From positions 58,776,001 to 58,840,000 of the forward strand of contig NC_077222.1 of assembly GCF_024763615.1 (NCBI RefSeq): a stretch of 64,000 nucleotides of DNA, given 5' to 3'. Shown piece by piece: positions 46,301-58,600 of the stretch. A program made the position numbers and the translations under genes. The notes below the pieces were generated by a model. It searched no databases. It was not told the origin of the DNA and saw nothing but the letters and a program-made list of their open reading frames with translations. The DNA comes from Phlebotomus papatasi. Its lineage: Eukaryota > Arthropoda > Insecta > Diptera > Psychodidae. Numbering within the stretch: the stretch's first letter is position 1; each line of letters starts with the position of its first letter.

Positions 46301-46654
46301 TACTGGTCTGTTAATTTTTTAAAAAATAATATTTTCCCCTATTTAAAATATTTTAGTTGATTTGAGACTCTACTTAGATTGAGGATTTTTATTAAATATT
46401 TCGTTTTGTTTTCATCTTTTTCATCTTTCAATAACTTTAAAAATTTTATAGACGTTGCGAAAAAAGATAATCCTTGTTGTCCTGAGTCCACTTATGTCTT
46501 CTGAAAACTCCAGACTAGAAACCCTAAGATCTTATATCTCATAATAATTAAGTTCTTTTAACCTCGCTCATTAATTCCTTTACGAAAAAAAGAGGCGACA
46601 AAGTATACCATACTTTGCGAAATGTTCGAACTCGTGCCTTAGGTGTTATCCCTC

Positions 46655-46880
46655 ATTCCAAATTCTTTTCGCTTTATTTGCCATTTACTGGTTCTAATCG
46701 ATTTGAACCGATTCATAAATTACTTAAAAGATATCCTAAAATAGCATAGGAGTAATACAATTGATTTTCGGACAAAATTTACTTATCGATCTCATTACCG
46801 GTTTACAATTCACAACTGATTGGAAATGGTTCAGACTTACCCGAAATTTCAAGACCTTTCCAACGAGGTCAAATATGATC
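46655..46880 (-). repeat. Reverse copy of the 30055 dispersed repeat
   Basis: GAAATTTCAAGACCTTTCCA and the CCGGTTTACAATTCACAACT block are the reverse complements of the motifs at 30100-30170, in the expected order. Confidence 0.5.
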
Positions 46881-48412
46881 CTTAAAGGACAGAAAAGACG
46901 AACTACAAAAGACTAGCGACTAATTGTTACGTTTAGAGCAGATTTTTACAAGGCTTTTTTGCCTCAAGGATCATTTGTGATAAAATAATATTTTAGGGAA
47001 AACTCTTCAGGAATTGAAATCACTAGTAACACTATTATGTACATTAGCATTCACTAAATATTTTTCATTTGAATATTATTAAATTGTTATTTATTTAAAT
47101 TATTTTTTAACGATATTTTTTTATATTTTCTCGCAGTGCAAAATTCTCCTTTGTAGTGTAGGCTCTTATGAAGTTGTATTTGTTGTTGCACATTTGAGAG
47201 TGAAGCCCCGCGAGGCACTTGATCTTAAAGTGTGGGTATCCATTATATTTCTGTGATTCAGGTATAGTTGATTGTTTATTAAATGTAACTCTTCTTAGCC
47301 ATATGTTTATAAACATTACACATACCACGTTTCTCTGAGACTTCAGAACGGCCTGTGATCCCTCCGCTATGCAAAGTAATTATTTCCACCGGTGCGGAGT
47401 AGAGGGCGAGATTTGCGGAGACAGCGAGAATTATGGTGTGCATGTAATGCATTTAATGAATTATAGATCCAAACTCCAATCAACTCATACTCACTATTCT
47501 GTAAGATAATTTTAATATTTATGAAAAGTGGATGAATGGTATTTTGTTGAACAAGACACGATTTTCGAGAGATTCTCTACTGCGATCTTAATTGAATGTT
47601 TTGTTAATTACTCATTTAATATAAAAAAGAAGGGAAAATTGCATCTTCGCAATATTGAATCATTTTTGTTAGGGTGTGAAAAATTCACATGAATTATATT
47701 AAGTGAATAAATTAATTGGGACTTTGTTGATTTCTACAATTTATTATCTTCCATATATTGCAAAGTGCTAACTTTATAATTGGAAAAGAGCATATCACTT
47801 CTCGGAAATTGAGGGAAAAAATACTTGAATAAATCGGTTTTGTGGGAAAATTCTGGAAAACCAATATACAGCTAGGAAAAAGCTCGAGAAATTTTCTCAT
47901 ATAATATTTCCCTCAGTGACCCAAGTGTAGCTTTGACCCACTTTTTCTGACGTATTTAACCCCTAAAACACTGGTATAATTGATGATCACTATTTTGCAC
48001 AGCAGCGTCACGAAATTCACAGTTGCCCTGACCATGAAATTGTGATTAAATTCACTCAAGTTTACGTTAATAGTTTTAAATCTATTTTCTCTCAATGGGA
48101 ATTTCTCGCAAAGTGTTCAACGAATTGAATCTGTAGTACAATAACTCTCTAGTAGATGGTTAACATTGCAACTTCATTCTTGGGTTGGAATCCCAACTTA
48201 AAGTAAGTTTATCTCAATACAGAGTCATACTAGGGGTATGGTTTATTTTTTAGTACTTTACCTTGGATAAATACAATTGTTCATCCATTAATTGAATTTT
48301 TAACATTTTCAGCAGGTTACTATATTCTTTATAAGTGTCATTTATTAGTTTCCTATTGAGAAATATTATGAAATTTTGCAGAAGAAAAATATTCGTATCT
48401 AAAAAAAAATAT

Positions 48413-48652
48413 TAAGGTAAAGTACCCTAGTCGGCCGGTTTCTCAACTCGGCCAGTGCGACTATTTATTCAATTTACTTAGATTTGTTATAATATGGTCT
48501 TACCGATTTAACATTATAAGGTGTATTATATTATATATAACGTAAATCAGTGAAAATTTCATAGAAATTGACTATAAAACGTTAAAAAAATTGGTTAAAT
48601 AATTCAACTGGCCGAGTTGAGAAACCGGCCGACTAGAGGGTACTTTACCTTA
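48413..48652. repeat. MITE with about 45-bp terminal inverted repeats
   Basis: The left arm (AAGGTAAAGTACCCTAGTCG, then GCCGGTTTCTCAACTCGGCC) is mirrored almost perfectly by the right arm ending GGGTACTTTACCTTA. The interior is AT-rich. No second copy was found in the window. Confidence 0.8.
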
Positions 48653-50094
48653 CATAATTCTTTTAGTTTCGTGCCTTCAGCAAAAGAAATTTACTTTATA
48701 TTATTTTCGCACATTTCTTACTAATGAATTTCTTTTCTTCTAAAATGTCTCTTTAGCCTAAAGATATTCTTTGTTAATCTTACACATTATACTATTTCAA
48801 TTTTGAGTAAATTAATGCTACAATAACTGAACTATCTTAAAAGAACAAAGATATCATTTTAAATTTTATATAATATAAAATATAGTGTATTTTACAATTT
48901 ACATACATCAAACAGTTTCAGATATTAAAATCTTCCAAATAGAAAAAAAATGGAGAGAGTTTCAAAGCTATAATTGCATTCAGAAAAATCTGTACGGAAA
49001 TCCGTTAGTATTACTACTGCATGTAAATTCAAAACAGATTGATTCATTTTGTATTACCCTCACATGAACTAATATTGTAGAGCAGAAAACACACATAAAA
49101 GGATAAAAATTGTTTTTTTTCTGCAAGCAAAATCTTTTAGAATTAAGATTATTTTAAAGTAAATGTTTAATTTCTGGCTAATATTCTGTTTTGAACATAC
49201 ATCTGTAATGTATTCACCAATAACAAAGGAATTTCTTTAATCCTTTAAATTTACGTACGACTTATTTTCAGAACGTAGAGAGTTTAAAAATTATACGCCA
49301 ACGCAACGGCGAAAAATATGATTCAAGTTTGTTTTTTCTCTGTATAAAATATTATTTAATTGAAGTTTTCGTTTTTTGAAAATCACTTTTAATTAAAGTA
49401 AAAATTAAAAATACAATTAAAATAGTAAAAATCGTGAAACCTATATAAAATTTATTTTGAAAATGAAAATATACGATTCTAGAATTTTACAATGCGAATT
49501 CTTATAGAATGATTTTTTTCTGTATTTTTAAGAATTAAGTGTATAAATGCGTTAATTTAATATGGCAAAAAATGCATAGTCAACATTGATGTGATAAAAT
49601 ATATAGTTCATTTCCCAACAATATTTTCCGCGTAACTTTCAATTACACTATGAAATACGATTTTTGGCATACTGATCTCACATGGTACGTGATCGATTCG
49701 AGTCTCCTGATTAAAAATCTGTTCACACAATAGACTCCTCTGAGGACTATGTGCATTTCATCCATAGAAGATATCTCGTTCCGATCCTTCAAATGCCTTA
49801 TAGGCCTTATATTTGATTTTAAGTAGAATAGAATAGAAAACAGCAAAAACAAAAAAGGACGGGGCAATCATCTTCCAGATGGACCCCTAATTAAAAAAGG
49901 AAAATTGTGATGTGTAGGAGTAAAGAAAAACAGATTCTTTATCAAGAAACTCGACTTTATCAAACGTACCATATGAGATCCGTAGGTCAAAAAAGACTGT
50001 CAATTTGTAGCATAGTGTTATAGTTGTATTAACAATGTGAAAATTTATTATGTTTGTAAATTTTAACTTAATATGCATACTTTATATATATGAT

Positions 50095-50290
50095 CATGTC
50101 GACCAAAAGTTTCTTGACAAATCTATGTTCGAGAAACCAGGTGAATAAAATTATGGAAAAAAAATCTTTATTTTTGAAAATTAGTTGTCTATCATTAATT
50201 TTATTTATTTATTTCAAAAAAGTAATAATTTTATTTCATACAAGAATCCAAAAGTTGATCATTTTTCATCGGTTAAAAGATTCTTTACAT
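50095..50290. repeat. Mariner-like MITE remnant
   Basis: ACCAAAAGTTTCTTGACAAA near the left end and the facing TCGGTTAAAAGATTCTTTAC form imperfect inverted ends. A reverse-oriented relative lies at about 57700-57915, with GGCCAAAGGTTTCTAGACAA in reverse and CAGACACTGTA at its end. Confidence 0.45.
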
Positions 50291-50941
50291 ATTATCGCTT
50301 GCATCGACCTTTGTCGTATCTGCATTCGTTTTGTATCTGCATTTGATGCAAGCTCCGATACAGACGTCGTCTCTTGCGAGAAATGATGGCACAATGCAGT
50401 TACGGCAATGATAGATGCAACCGACGATATCTGAAAAAGTAATTCGAAATAGTCAAAAATGTGCAATGAACTTTTTGTAATCCGATCATACTTTTAGGTT
50501 ACATCATTAGAGAGGCACATGATGGGTTTGTACTTTATATTGTACATTTTACAAAATTTTAAATAGTAAATATTAAACTCGGCATTATAAACCATGGAAG
50601 ATACGGTGTAATATCATACTGTAACTATTCTGCGTTTCACATATGTATATCTCTACGTCTTAGCCTTTTAAATAATTTTCTAGATACATTTTCGAGACAA
50701 ATTATAGTTTATTATTAATTTTTATTCAAAAGTATCGCTATCAGGGCTTACTTTTAGGAAATTTAAAGCTGAAATGATAATCATGTCTCATGAAAAGTTG
50801 TCAGTAGGAAGTTATGGCAAATGCTGATTAAACTGACGAATATCTTCTGATGGATACTGACGTAGAAAAAATCGAAAGACATGGCTTCTAAAAACCATTA
50901 TTGAAATTGTTTTAAGTGTGTCTTTATTTTTGGTTTCACTA

Positions 50942-52975
50942 TAGGAGAAACGGAGGCACCACCGAACATGGGGTAGCATCGAACACTCTGATTTTTTGAT
51001 TAAATATTAGACTTCAGAGGACGAGACCGATATGAATTCATAGATACTACAGGGATGTTTGTTCACTGAAGAAATGGTCGCCATAGCTTAAGTACTTTAG
51101 AAAGGGACAGATAATCCTAACCGGCTTATGTAGGTGAGATTCTTAACGTGAGCTAACTCGGAGTGCATGCAAATTCGATTTGATGCTGAAGTAGGGAGAC
51201 GCCATTAAGTTATCTTGAATCAAATTCGTGAAATTATACAAATTTTGTATTTAAACCAAAATATCAAGGATTTGAATGAACTGACAGAAAAGTGATATAT
51301 GGGTGAAATGTAGACCAGAATGTTCTCTATAATTTTGCCGTAGAACTTGAACTCATCAATTACTCAGAAGCCAAGATAAGCGAGGTTTTTTGTTTCTTAA
51401 CTCGTTTTTTCATCCAGAGTGCCCCAAGTAGTCATTTGTTGAACTTCAACTATATCAAAGAATTGTTGTATTTTGCGGGACTTTCCATTTAAACCCCTAT
51501 TTTAAGTGTCTTGGTGGAGTAGAGGCAGTCAAATTGGCATCTGAGTGATTTCAAAGCGTTATTATGGGAAAAATCAATTTTTTCACACTTAAACGGCAAA
51601 ATCGGAGTGATAGCGTAGTCTGAGCGGAAAATGATGTATGGACGAAATGTAGAGACAAATGTGCTCTACAATTATGTTGAAGTAATCATCAAAATCGGTT
51701 CAGCGACAGTCGAGATAATTGAGGTTATGTGATATTGAAATTGGTTTTTCGACTGTGGCGCCCCTGGTGTTGGTCCCACGAAGTTCAAATATTCTAGAAA
51801 GTTGTAGCATTTGGTGAGATCTTTCGTTTAAGCCCTCATTCATCAAAATCGGTCACATAGAACCGGAGATATGATTTTTTGAATTTCGTGAACTTTGACC
51901 CCTCATATCTCCGGTTCTATTGAAACCACAGCGCACATACGCACCATTTTGGAAACGTCCTAGACTGGACTACAACATACTAAAATTTCATTAACTTGCA
52001 CAATGCCGTTTTTGAGAAAAGTGACTTTGAATTTCGATGAATTTTGACGCTATCACAGCGCCACCTGTGGTGACTTTTTGAACTTCCATCTGAAAGTGCT
52101 CATCGAGACGAAACCAAAAAGGTAAAATTTAGGTCGCTATGTTAATTAGAACCGGAGATAGAGGCCGGTCAATGTTCGAACTTTGACCCCTTATAGCTCG
52201 GGTCAGGGGTTTTAGATCGGCTTAAGGTTTTTTTTTGTTTGATAGGTATAATCAACGGCTACAACATACTAAATTTTCAGCCCGATGCACAATGGAATTT
52301 TTGAGTTATTTAACTTTTAAGATTTAAAAATTTTCTTTTTAAAAAAAGCGCCCCTAGCGGTGGTTTTATGAACTTGCGATGTTAGAAGGGGAAGTGGCAT
52401 TTCACGAGAGCTTTCCAAAAAGCCCTCACTTTTTAAATTCTGACAATTAGAACCGGAGTTATGGCCATTTTAAGAAATTTTTTTTGGACCCTTATAGCTC
52501 GGGTCAGGGGGGTCGGGGGACCTTAAGTTTGGTATTGATGGAAAGCTCTAAGGCCCAGCTATAACATACTAAAATTTGAGTCCGCTGAATGCCATAGGGG
52601 CGGAGCTATTGAGAAAACAAAAAAAGGGGGGTCTTCAAAATGGCGGAAGGAGGGGTGGGGGGTGGGGGGTCTATGCACCAAGTTGCAATTTTCACCCGAT
52701 ATATAACCTTTGCCGAAAACCGCAAGTCGATATCTTTTTTAGTTTAGGAGCTATTAAGCTCCAAAGAGCGGCCGGCCGGCCGGCCGGGAACGTAAATTAG
52801 CCACATATATATTCGTGATCAGGAAGTGCTGAAACACATTTTGGCCAAGTTTGAGGTCGATCGGACGACATGAAATTTTGTTAGGATTATAGTAGGTGAG
52901 ATTGTTAAGAATCTCACCTAATAAAACAGTGTTCGGGTGCTTCCCCATGTTCGGTAGTGCCCCAGTTTTTCCTAC
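50942..52975. repeat. MITE (family ACCGAACATGGGG) split by the 1.8-kb repeat copy B
   Basis: The left arm (50942-51100) starts AGGAGAAACGGAGGCACCAC and the right arm (52923-52973) ends with the inverted GGTAGTGCCCCAGTTTTTCC. The intact relative at 60067-60260 shows that these arms belong to one element of about 200 bp. Copy B lies between them. Confidence 0.75.
51101..52922 (+). mobile_element. Helentron-like non-autonomous element, copy B (1.8 kb)
   Basis: It is almost identical to copy A at 27678-29499 (scattered substitutions, about 3% by eye) and has the same start (AAAGGGACAGATAATCC), subterminal repeat, internal units, 18-bp CCGG palindrome (52769-52786) and terminal hairpin. It is inserted in a MITE without a clear target duplication. 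It is non-coding. The near-identity indicates recent spread. Confidence 0.7.
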
Positions 52976-55613
52976 ATGTATGAAACTTCCTCATGTAATA
53001 ATATACATTGAAAAAAAAATAGTGAAAAATGATTGGATGTTTTACAATGATTTTCGTTATTAATTTAGACAAATGTAACTTTTGTGTACTGCTATACATT
53101 TTATGTAATTTCCATAATATTTTATTTAAAATCTGATAAATTTTAGAGGAAATATTATAGATACAAGTGTGTAATGAGTTGTTAAATTTTTCCGTCTGTT
53201 TACACGTTTTACTAAAAATTTCTATTACATATTCTTGAATTACACTTTTTCATGAGGTTCATATTTGTGAAACCTTGCAACAAATGGCATGAAAGCATAT
53301 CAAAAGATTATCATTGTAATCTTATTTTAGACTCTGTAGGAGTAGTTATTGTATCTTTTCATTCAATTTTTAATAAGTTTAACCAGTGTAACAAACAACA
53401 ACTAACTTCAATACACTTCATATTCTTTTGTTCATTAGTTTTCAAAAATGTATTACTATATAAATCTGCCCTATTCTCCTTGTCTATTGTTATTACTTGA
53501 ACCATAATTCTATACATATTTGCAGAGATCAAGTTAAACATGCATTTTCATTGAGAGGAACTATTAAAAAGTCTGCAGATAGCATATTATGTACGAATGT
53601 TTGAGTAGCGATTTTAGACAACAAACTTCCTTTACTATTGTTCTTTCCCTCTGTGAATTAAAAGGAATTTTCTTCGCCCGAGAAGTTTCCGAGATTAAGA
53701 TTTGCGATGGAAAGATTTCTCATAATATATATACATTTTCTGTCCTCTTCTCTGTGTTCTTTGATTAAAATAAGACCACAAAAGCATCTTTACAATGCAA
53801 TTGTGCCAAACTTTTTTTTTCTTTCATGGGATCTCAAATGAAAATATCTTATGTAACGTTTATGTAAAATTGTATACAATTCTCGAGTGATGTTGGCAAG
53901 AGCTCCGCCTTCTTGTGGGAACGGCTTCAGCGAAAGGGACGGAGAGATGCTGAAAATATAACACAATTCTCACAGTTACACTTTTCATTTGTATGACGCT
54001 CACGATTGGTCAGAAATGTATGTAAATTTACTGTGTTCATTTTCATCATCTTCAGAGCTATCACTTCCAGTGGAATAATTTCAATTTCTGGTACAGCTTT
54101 AGGATATCTTTTATGGAGCATTTTTGTCTTCACTTGACTGTTTTCTTCACAGAAGAGCTTCCTCTTTTTAGGATGATATAATTTGAGACTTTGCTATTTT
54201 TGGTGTTTTTCCGCCAAAATTCACACTTTCATTTGAAATCTAAATACTTGTGCTAAAGGTTATGGCTAAATTTACATTAAGTCAAAAAGTTGACAATGAG
54301 ATTTTCTTTGGACTGAATGTTGAGAAAAGTAAAGAAGTCTTCTAAACTTTTCGATCGTTAGATGAATAATTTGGTATGGAGTATTGTGTGGGAAAGTCTC
54401 ACAATTGAGAGATACTTCACACTCCCCCCTGAAAGTCACAAAGTTCTTTAACCACCCCCATCAAATTAAATTTATATGATATGTGTAGGTTTGAAGCTAC
54501 ATAGCGTGCAAAAAGTTAGCCGCAGGAGTTTTATATTTACCAACTTTTGGGTTCTCGTAGCGGTGAAGTGGGGTTGGTTGAAGGATAAAAGTGAGTGGGA
54601 AATGGGATGTGAAAGAGATCGAAATTCCAAAATGTGAATATTTTTCTACCAAAAAAAGTAGAGAGAAAGAGAGAGTAGAAGGGCACGCGAAATGGAGTTG
54701 AAAGCATTTTTGAAACGGCGCACAGTAACAATTTGGCGTATAAAATGACTTTTGTGGGAAGGAAAGGAGGGTAGATTGCGCGAATAGATTCGCGTTAGTA
54801 TTTAGAAGTGGGTGTTTTAAAGCTACCCCCGAATTCAACCCTGGGTCATTGCACGATACGCGACATTGTAGGTTGTTTTCTCTTTCTAACACTTGTACTT
54901 TGCTACTATTGCGTACTCGACTAGGGGGTGAAATTTACACATAGTGTTCAATTGTGTGTTGTTTCACCGAGGCCGCCTCTGCACTTTTCCAATATCATGC
55001 TATCTCGTTCCAACTACCACCCTGTCAATGGGTGAAAATTTTGTGGCAAGTCTGCGGAATGGACAGTGTTTACAATGGGAAATCTCACCTATTCGTGATA
55101 CAGTAGTGTTACCAGTGATGGGTGTATTTTACGCATACACAGTCATTTTAGCCCATTCAATATTATATACAATTACTCTGTGTAGCGTCACACGGTTACA
55201 CACAGCATCCAGTGTAATATTTCCCACTTGAGGATTTCGGATGGATTTGGTTGGCTCTTGGGTGGAATATGGTTATGGCATCACTCAATATACTTTTTTG
55301 ATTCAGTTACATTCTGTACTCTGTGGATGGTGGCGGTGCCGCTTCAGTATTTTTGACCACCCTTACAGTATCCTTTTACACATCTCTTCATCGTTTGTGT
55401 GACTTAGAATCAAATGTTTGGACTATTTTTTTCTGAGTGTTTTATCATTTTTTTTAATCAAATGTGATGTTTTAAAACTAAATTTTGTCATTAATTTCCT
55501 TTAAAATAAATTTGTGAACATTAGTAAATTTTTGCTGCATTTTGTGCGATTTTTTTGTGAACTTGCATTGATTATTTTTATAACGTTTTAATTGTGTTAA
55601 TTAAAGTGTGAAA

Positions 55614-58600
55614 ATGAGTTTACCCAATGGGGTCGATATGACCAATTTAATGTCGCAACATCCTGTTTTGGGGGCTCTGCCACCGTCGTTTTTTCTTCGA
55701 GCAGCCTCAGAACGCTATCAAAGGACACCAAAATGTGCTAGATGTCGAAATCACGGAGTGGTAAATAATTTTTCTAAATTACAAAATGCAACTGTAAGTG
55801 TAAAGTCGTTTAGCATTTATGTCGCTGGAGTTTTTCACAACCGTATTTGTTATGCTACTAGTGTACCTGTTAATCCTGTAAGGACGATTGGAACACCGGT
55901 GTCCCAAAAAAAAATTCCCTACGGTCTGTTAAAATTATATTTTCCCCTAAGAAAAAGTGATTTTTTTCTAACCCCCGATTTTTGACACTCGTCCTTAAAG
56001 GGTTAAAAATAATTTCAGGGTTTTATTTAATATGAGTATAGGTAAAAAGTTTGATTTTTTTCGTACAATGACTAACATGAAAATTTTAAAAATGCCCAAA
56101 TAAGAGGGCCTATTTCACTTATATGGTGAAATAGGCTTAGATAAGGAATAACATAGTTTTTACTCTTCCGAATGACTTGGGACTCTGGCTACCTAAAACA
56201 AAATATGTATGAAATGAAATGGTCAGGAAAGAGTTAAATGATAAAATTTCTTCCATATTTCCTTATTTTATTTTTTACTAGTAATTTTTTTTTAAATCCG
56301 TTTTTTGGGAATTTACACGATTGAAGTTGAATTGCATATTCGAAAAATTGTAATGCCGTCGCTACTTCTTTGATTTGTTCTTATTATTGAATCGCTCGAA
56401 TATGCGTAACTCGAAAATAAAAAAATGTGATTTATAAATACATTTTTTAATACTTAAATAAATAGTTAATATTTTGTATATTTTTCCAAATTAATATTAT
56501 TATTGAACACCAAATAATCGTATATTATTTAATCGGTATACTATTTAATTTGAAAGTGTTAAAACAAATTGTAAAATAAGGAGGCAAAGAAAGGAAAGTG
56601 GACTTTTTTATTTGCAATTATTAAAGCAATTTTTTTTAGATAAATTATCCCGTAAATTTAACCCTTTAAGGACGATTGGAACACCGGTGTCCCATAAAGA
56701 AAATAATTTTTCCTGACTACCTAAAGTTATTTTTTTTTTATGTTTGTACGTAATTGTAAAGTAGAAGGTTAAAGGAATCTACGATATTTTTGCAAGTCTA
56801 CAGCTATTTGCTATATAGCAAATTTTTAAGTTAAAAAATGACGAATTTTTAAATTCTCATATTGAAAATTGATTTTAATTATTTTTTATACTTCCAATTT
56901 TTTTAAGCAAAACCGTTTTGGAACAAGAAACTACAATACTCAAACATAATATTTTTCATTAGAGTAAAAATTATCCGTCATTGGTATCGTCAGGAAAATT
57001 ACTTAAATTTTTTTTAGCTATTTTTGTCCCTATCGTTCCTTGAGGCAAAAAAGACTCTGTTGGCTTTTCTAAGGTTAGATGTAAGACCTTTTACTGATTT
57101 TGTTTATCGGTTTCATTTTTATTGCTGATTTTCGGTCAGCGAAAACTGTCTCGTCGTTAAAGGGTTAAATTAAATGCAACATAAAAATTACGGAATGATT
57201 TTTAAATTTGAAAAAAATATAGTACAAGATACTCCTTCTCGATGGTGATTATCAAGAAAAAGTTATATTTTCAAAAATAGTAAGAATAATTGGGTAACTC
57301 CATAGATTTCATAGGTAAGGCAGTACAATCTGGCTAAAAGATTGCAGATTAACTTTTTTTTTAACGTGCTTTTAAGTAAAACTGCAACCTTTTATTCAGA
57401 TTGGACTTGCTTATCCATAAAATCCTATGAGCTAAAATCACCCAATCATATTTACCACTTCTCAATTTGCGATAGATTTTTGTAATATTTGGGGCATTTT
57501 TACTTCTTGTAACTTTACATTTTGACCTAAATTATAAAGTAATAAAAAATACAGTATATTACTATTATTTATCATCACTTCCTTATCATGCTTATGTATA
57601 AACTGACCATTATAAACTTTAGAAATTTGCAAATTCACCATTTGTCTCTTAAATGACATAACTTCAAAATATAATTGGATGAAGCGAAGTTATTTGTACG
57701 TATTTGACCATTTTGAGTAAGTTTTGCGAATGTGTTAAGAAACTTTTGGCCGATGAAAAATTATCAATTTTGGGAAAACAATTATTTTTGATATGAAACA
57801 AAATCAATTAAAATTTAAAAAAGAAAAATTTGAAAAGTTATTTTTTTTCTGTCAATTTTTCCACCTGGGTTCTCGAACATAGATTTGTCTAGAAACCTTT
57901 GGCCAGACACTGTAAATGGAATTAATCTGAATAGGCTCACACAATTGAAGTCTTACTGTGTATCACAATATATTTTTTAATTGTTTTTATATTTAATTAT
58001 TCGCCCGGTACAAATGATTGAAGGGTCTGAATGGACATTTTTCACGAAACATTGTAATCTGAATAATAAATTTGTAAACTAAACAATGTACAAAATGGCA
58101 ATAAAAGTCCGGTACATCGAAATAAATATATCGAAATATTATTGAAATTCTCACCTAGTATCTTCATAAGTGTTTAAGGTAATATATTTCTTATCTGTCT
58201 TAAAAGTAAAAATATTTTTTTTTCTGAGTGTAGTTCCTGCATTTAATTACTCTTTTCATCAAAAAATTTGCAAAAAAAAATGTGAAAAAACACAATTAGA
58301 GAAACACCCACGAACGGTAATTATTTACAATTACTAAGAGTTGAAAAAAAAAAAACGTTAAAAATCCTCGCGGGTGGTTTTCTTTTCAAAATGAGCTCTA
58401 TTATAAGCTGTGTTTTACACCTTGATTGTGAGTAATTATGAAATTATGCAAGATGAAATAACAAGCAATTTGCAACCCTTTGCGCCTTTCATTCATCTTT
58501 GGGCATTTTTTAGGGTTAAAAAAATGTGTGTCTCAATTAGTCTCTCTTGTAATTTCCCACAGTTTGTATTAAAAGACTTGAGTTGTTTTCATTTGAATGT

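Larger units (their letters stand above)
40632..55613. other. 15-kb region without a convincing gene; nested MITEs and a 1.8-kb repeat
   Basis: No open frame here shows a recognisable domain or exon chain. Mobile elements are listed separately (41478, 42036, 42590, 42852, 43164, 46655, 48413, 50095, 50942, 51101). The missing first exon of the secreted protein on the minus strand probably lies here. The minus strand near 45858 has AAG|GTAAGC and, just upstream, TATATAAAG, either of which could belong to its first exon or promoter. The last kilobase (54500-55613) is GC-richer and probably holds promoter and 5' UTR of the DMRT gene. Confidence 0.55.

Noticed and set aside
53927..54133. Minus-strand 68-residue frame with an acidic alternative frame beside it
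   Set aside because: No family match, no exon chain; composition alone is not evidence.
54497..54892. 131-residue minus-strand frame upstream of the DMRT gene
   Set aside because: Low-complexity composition and position in the probable DMRT 5' region argue for chance.
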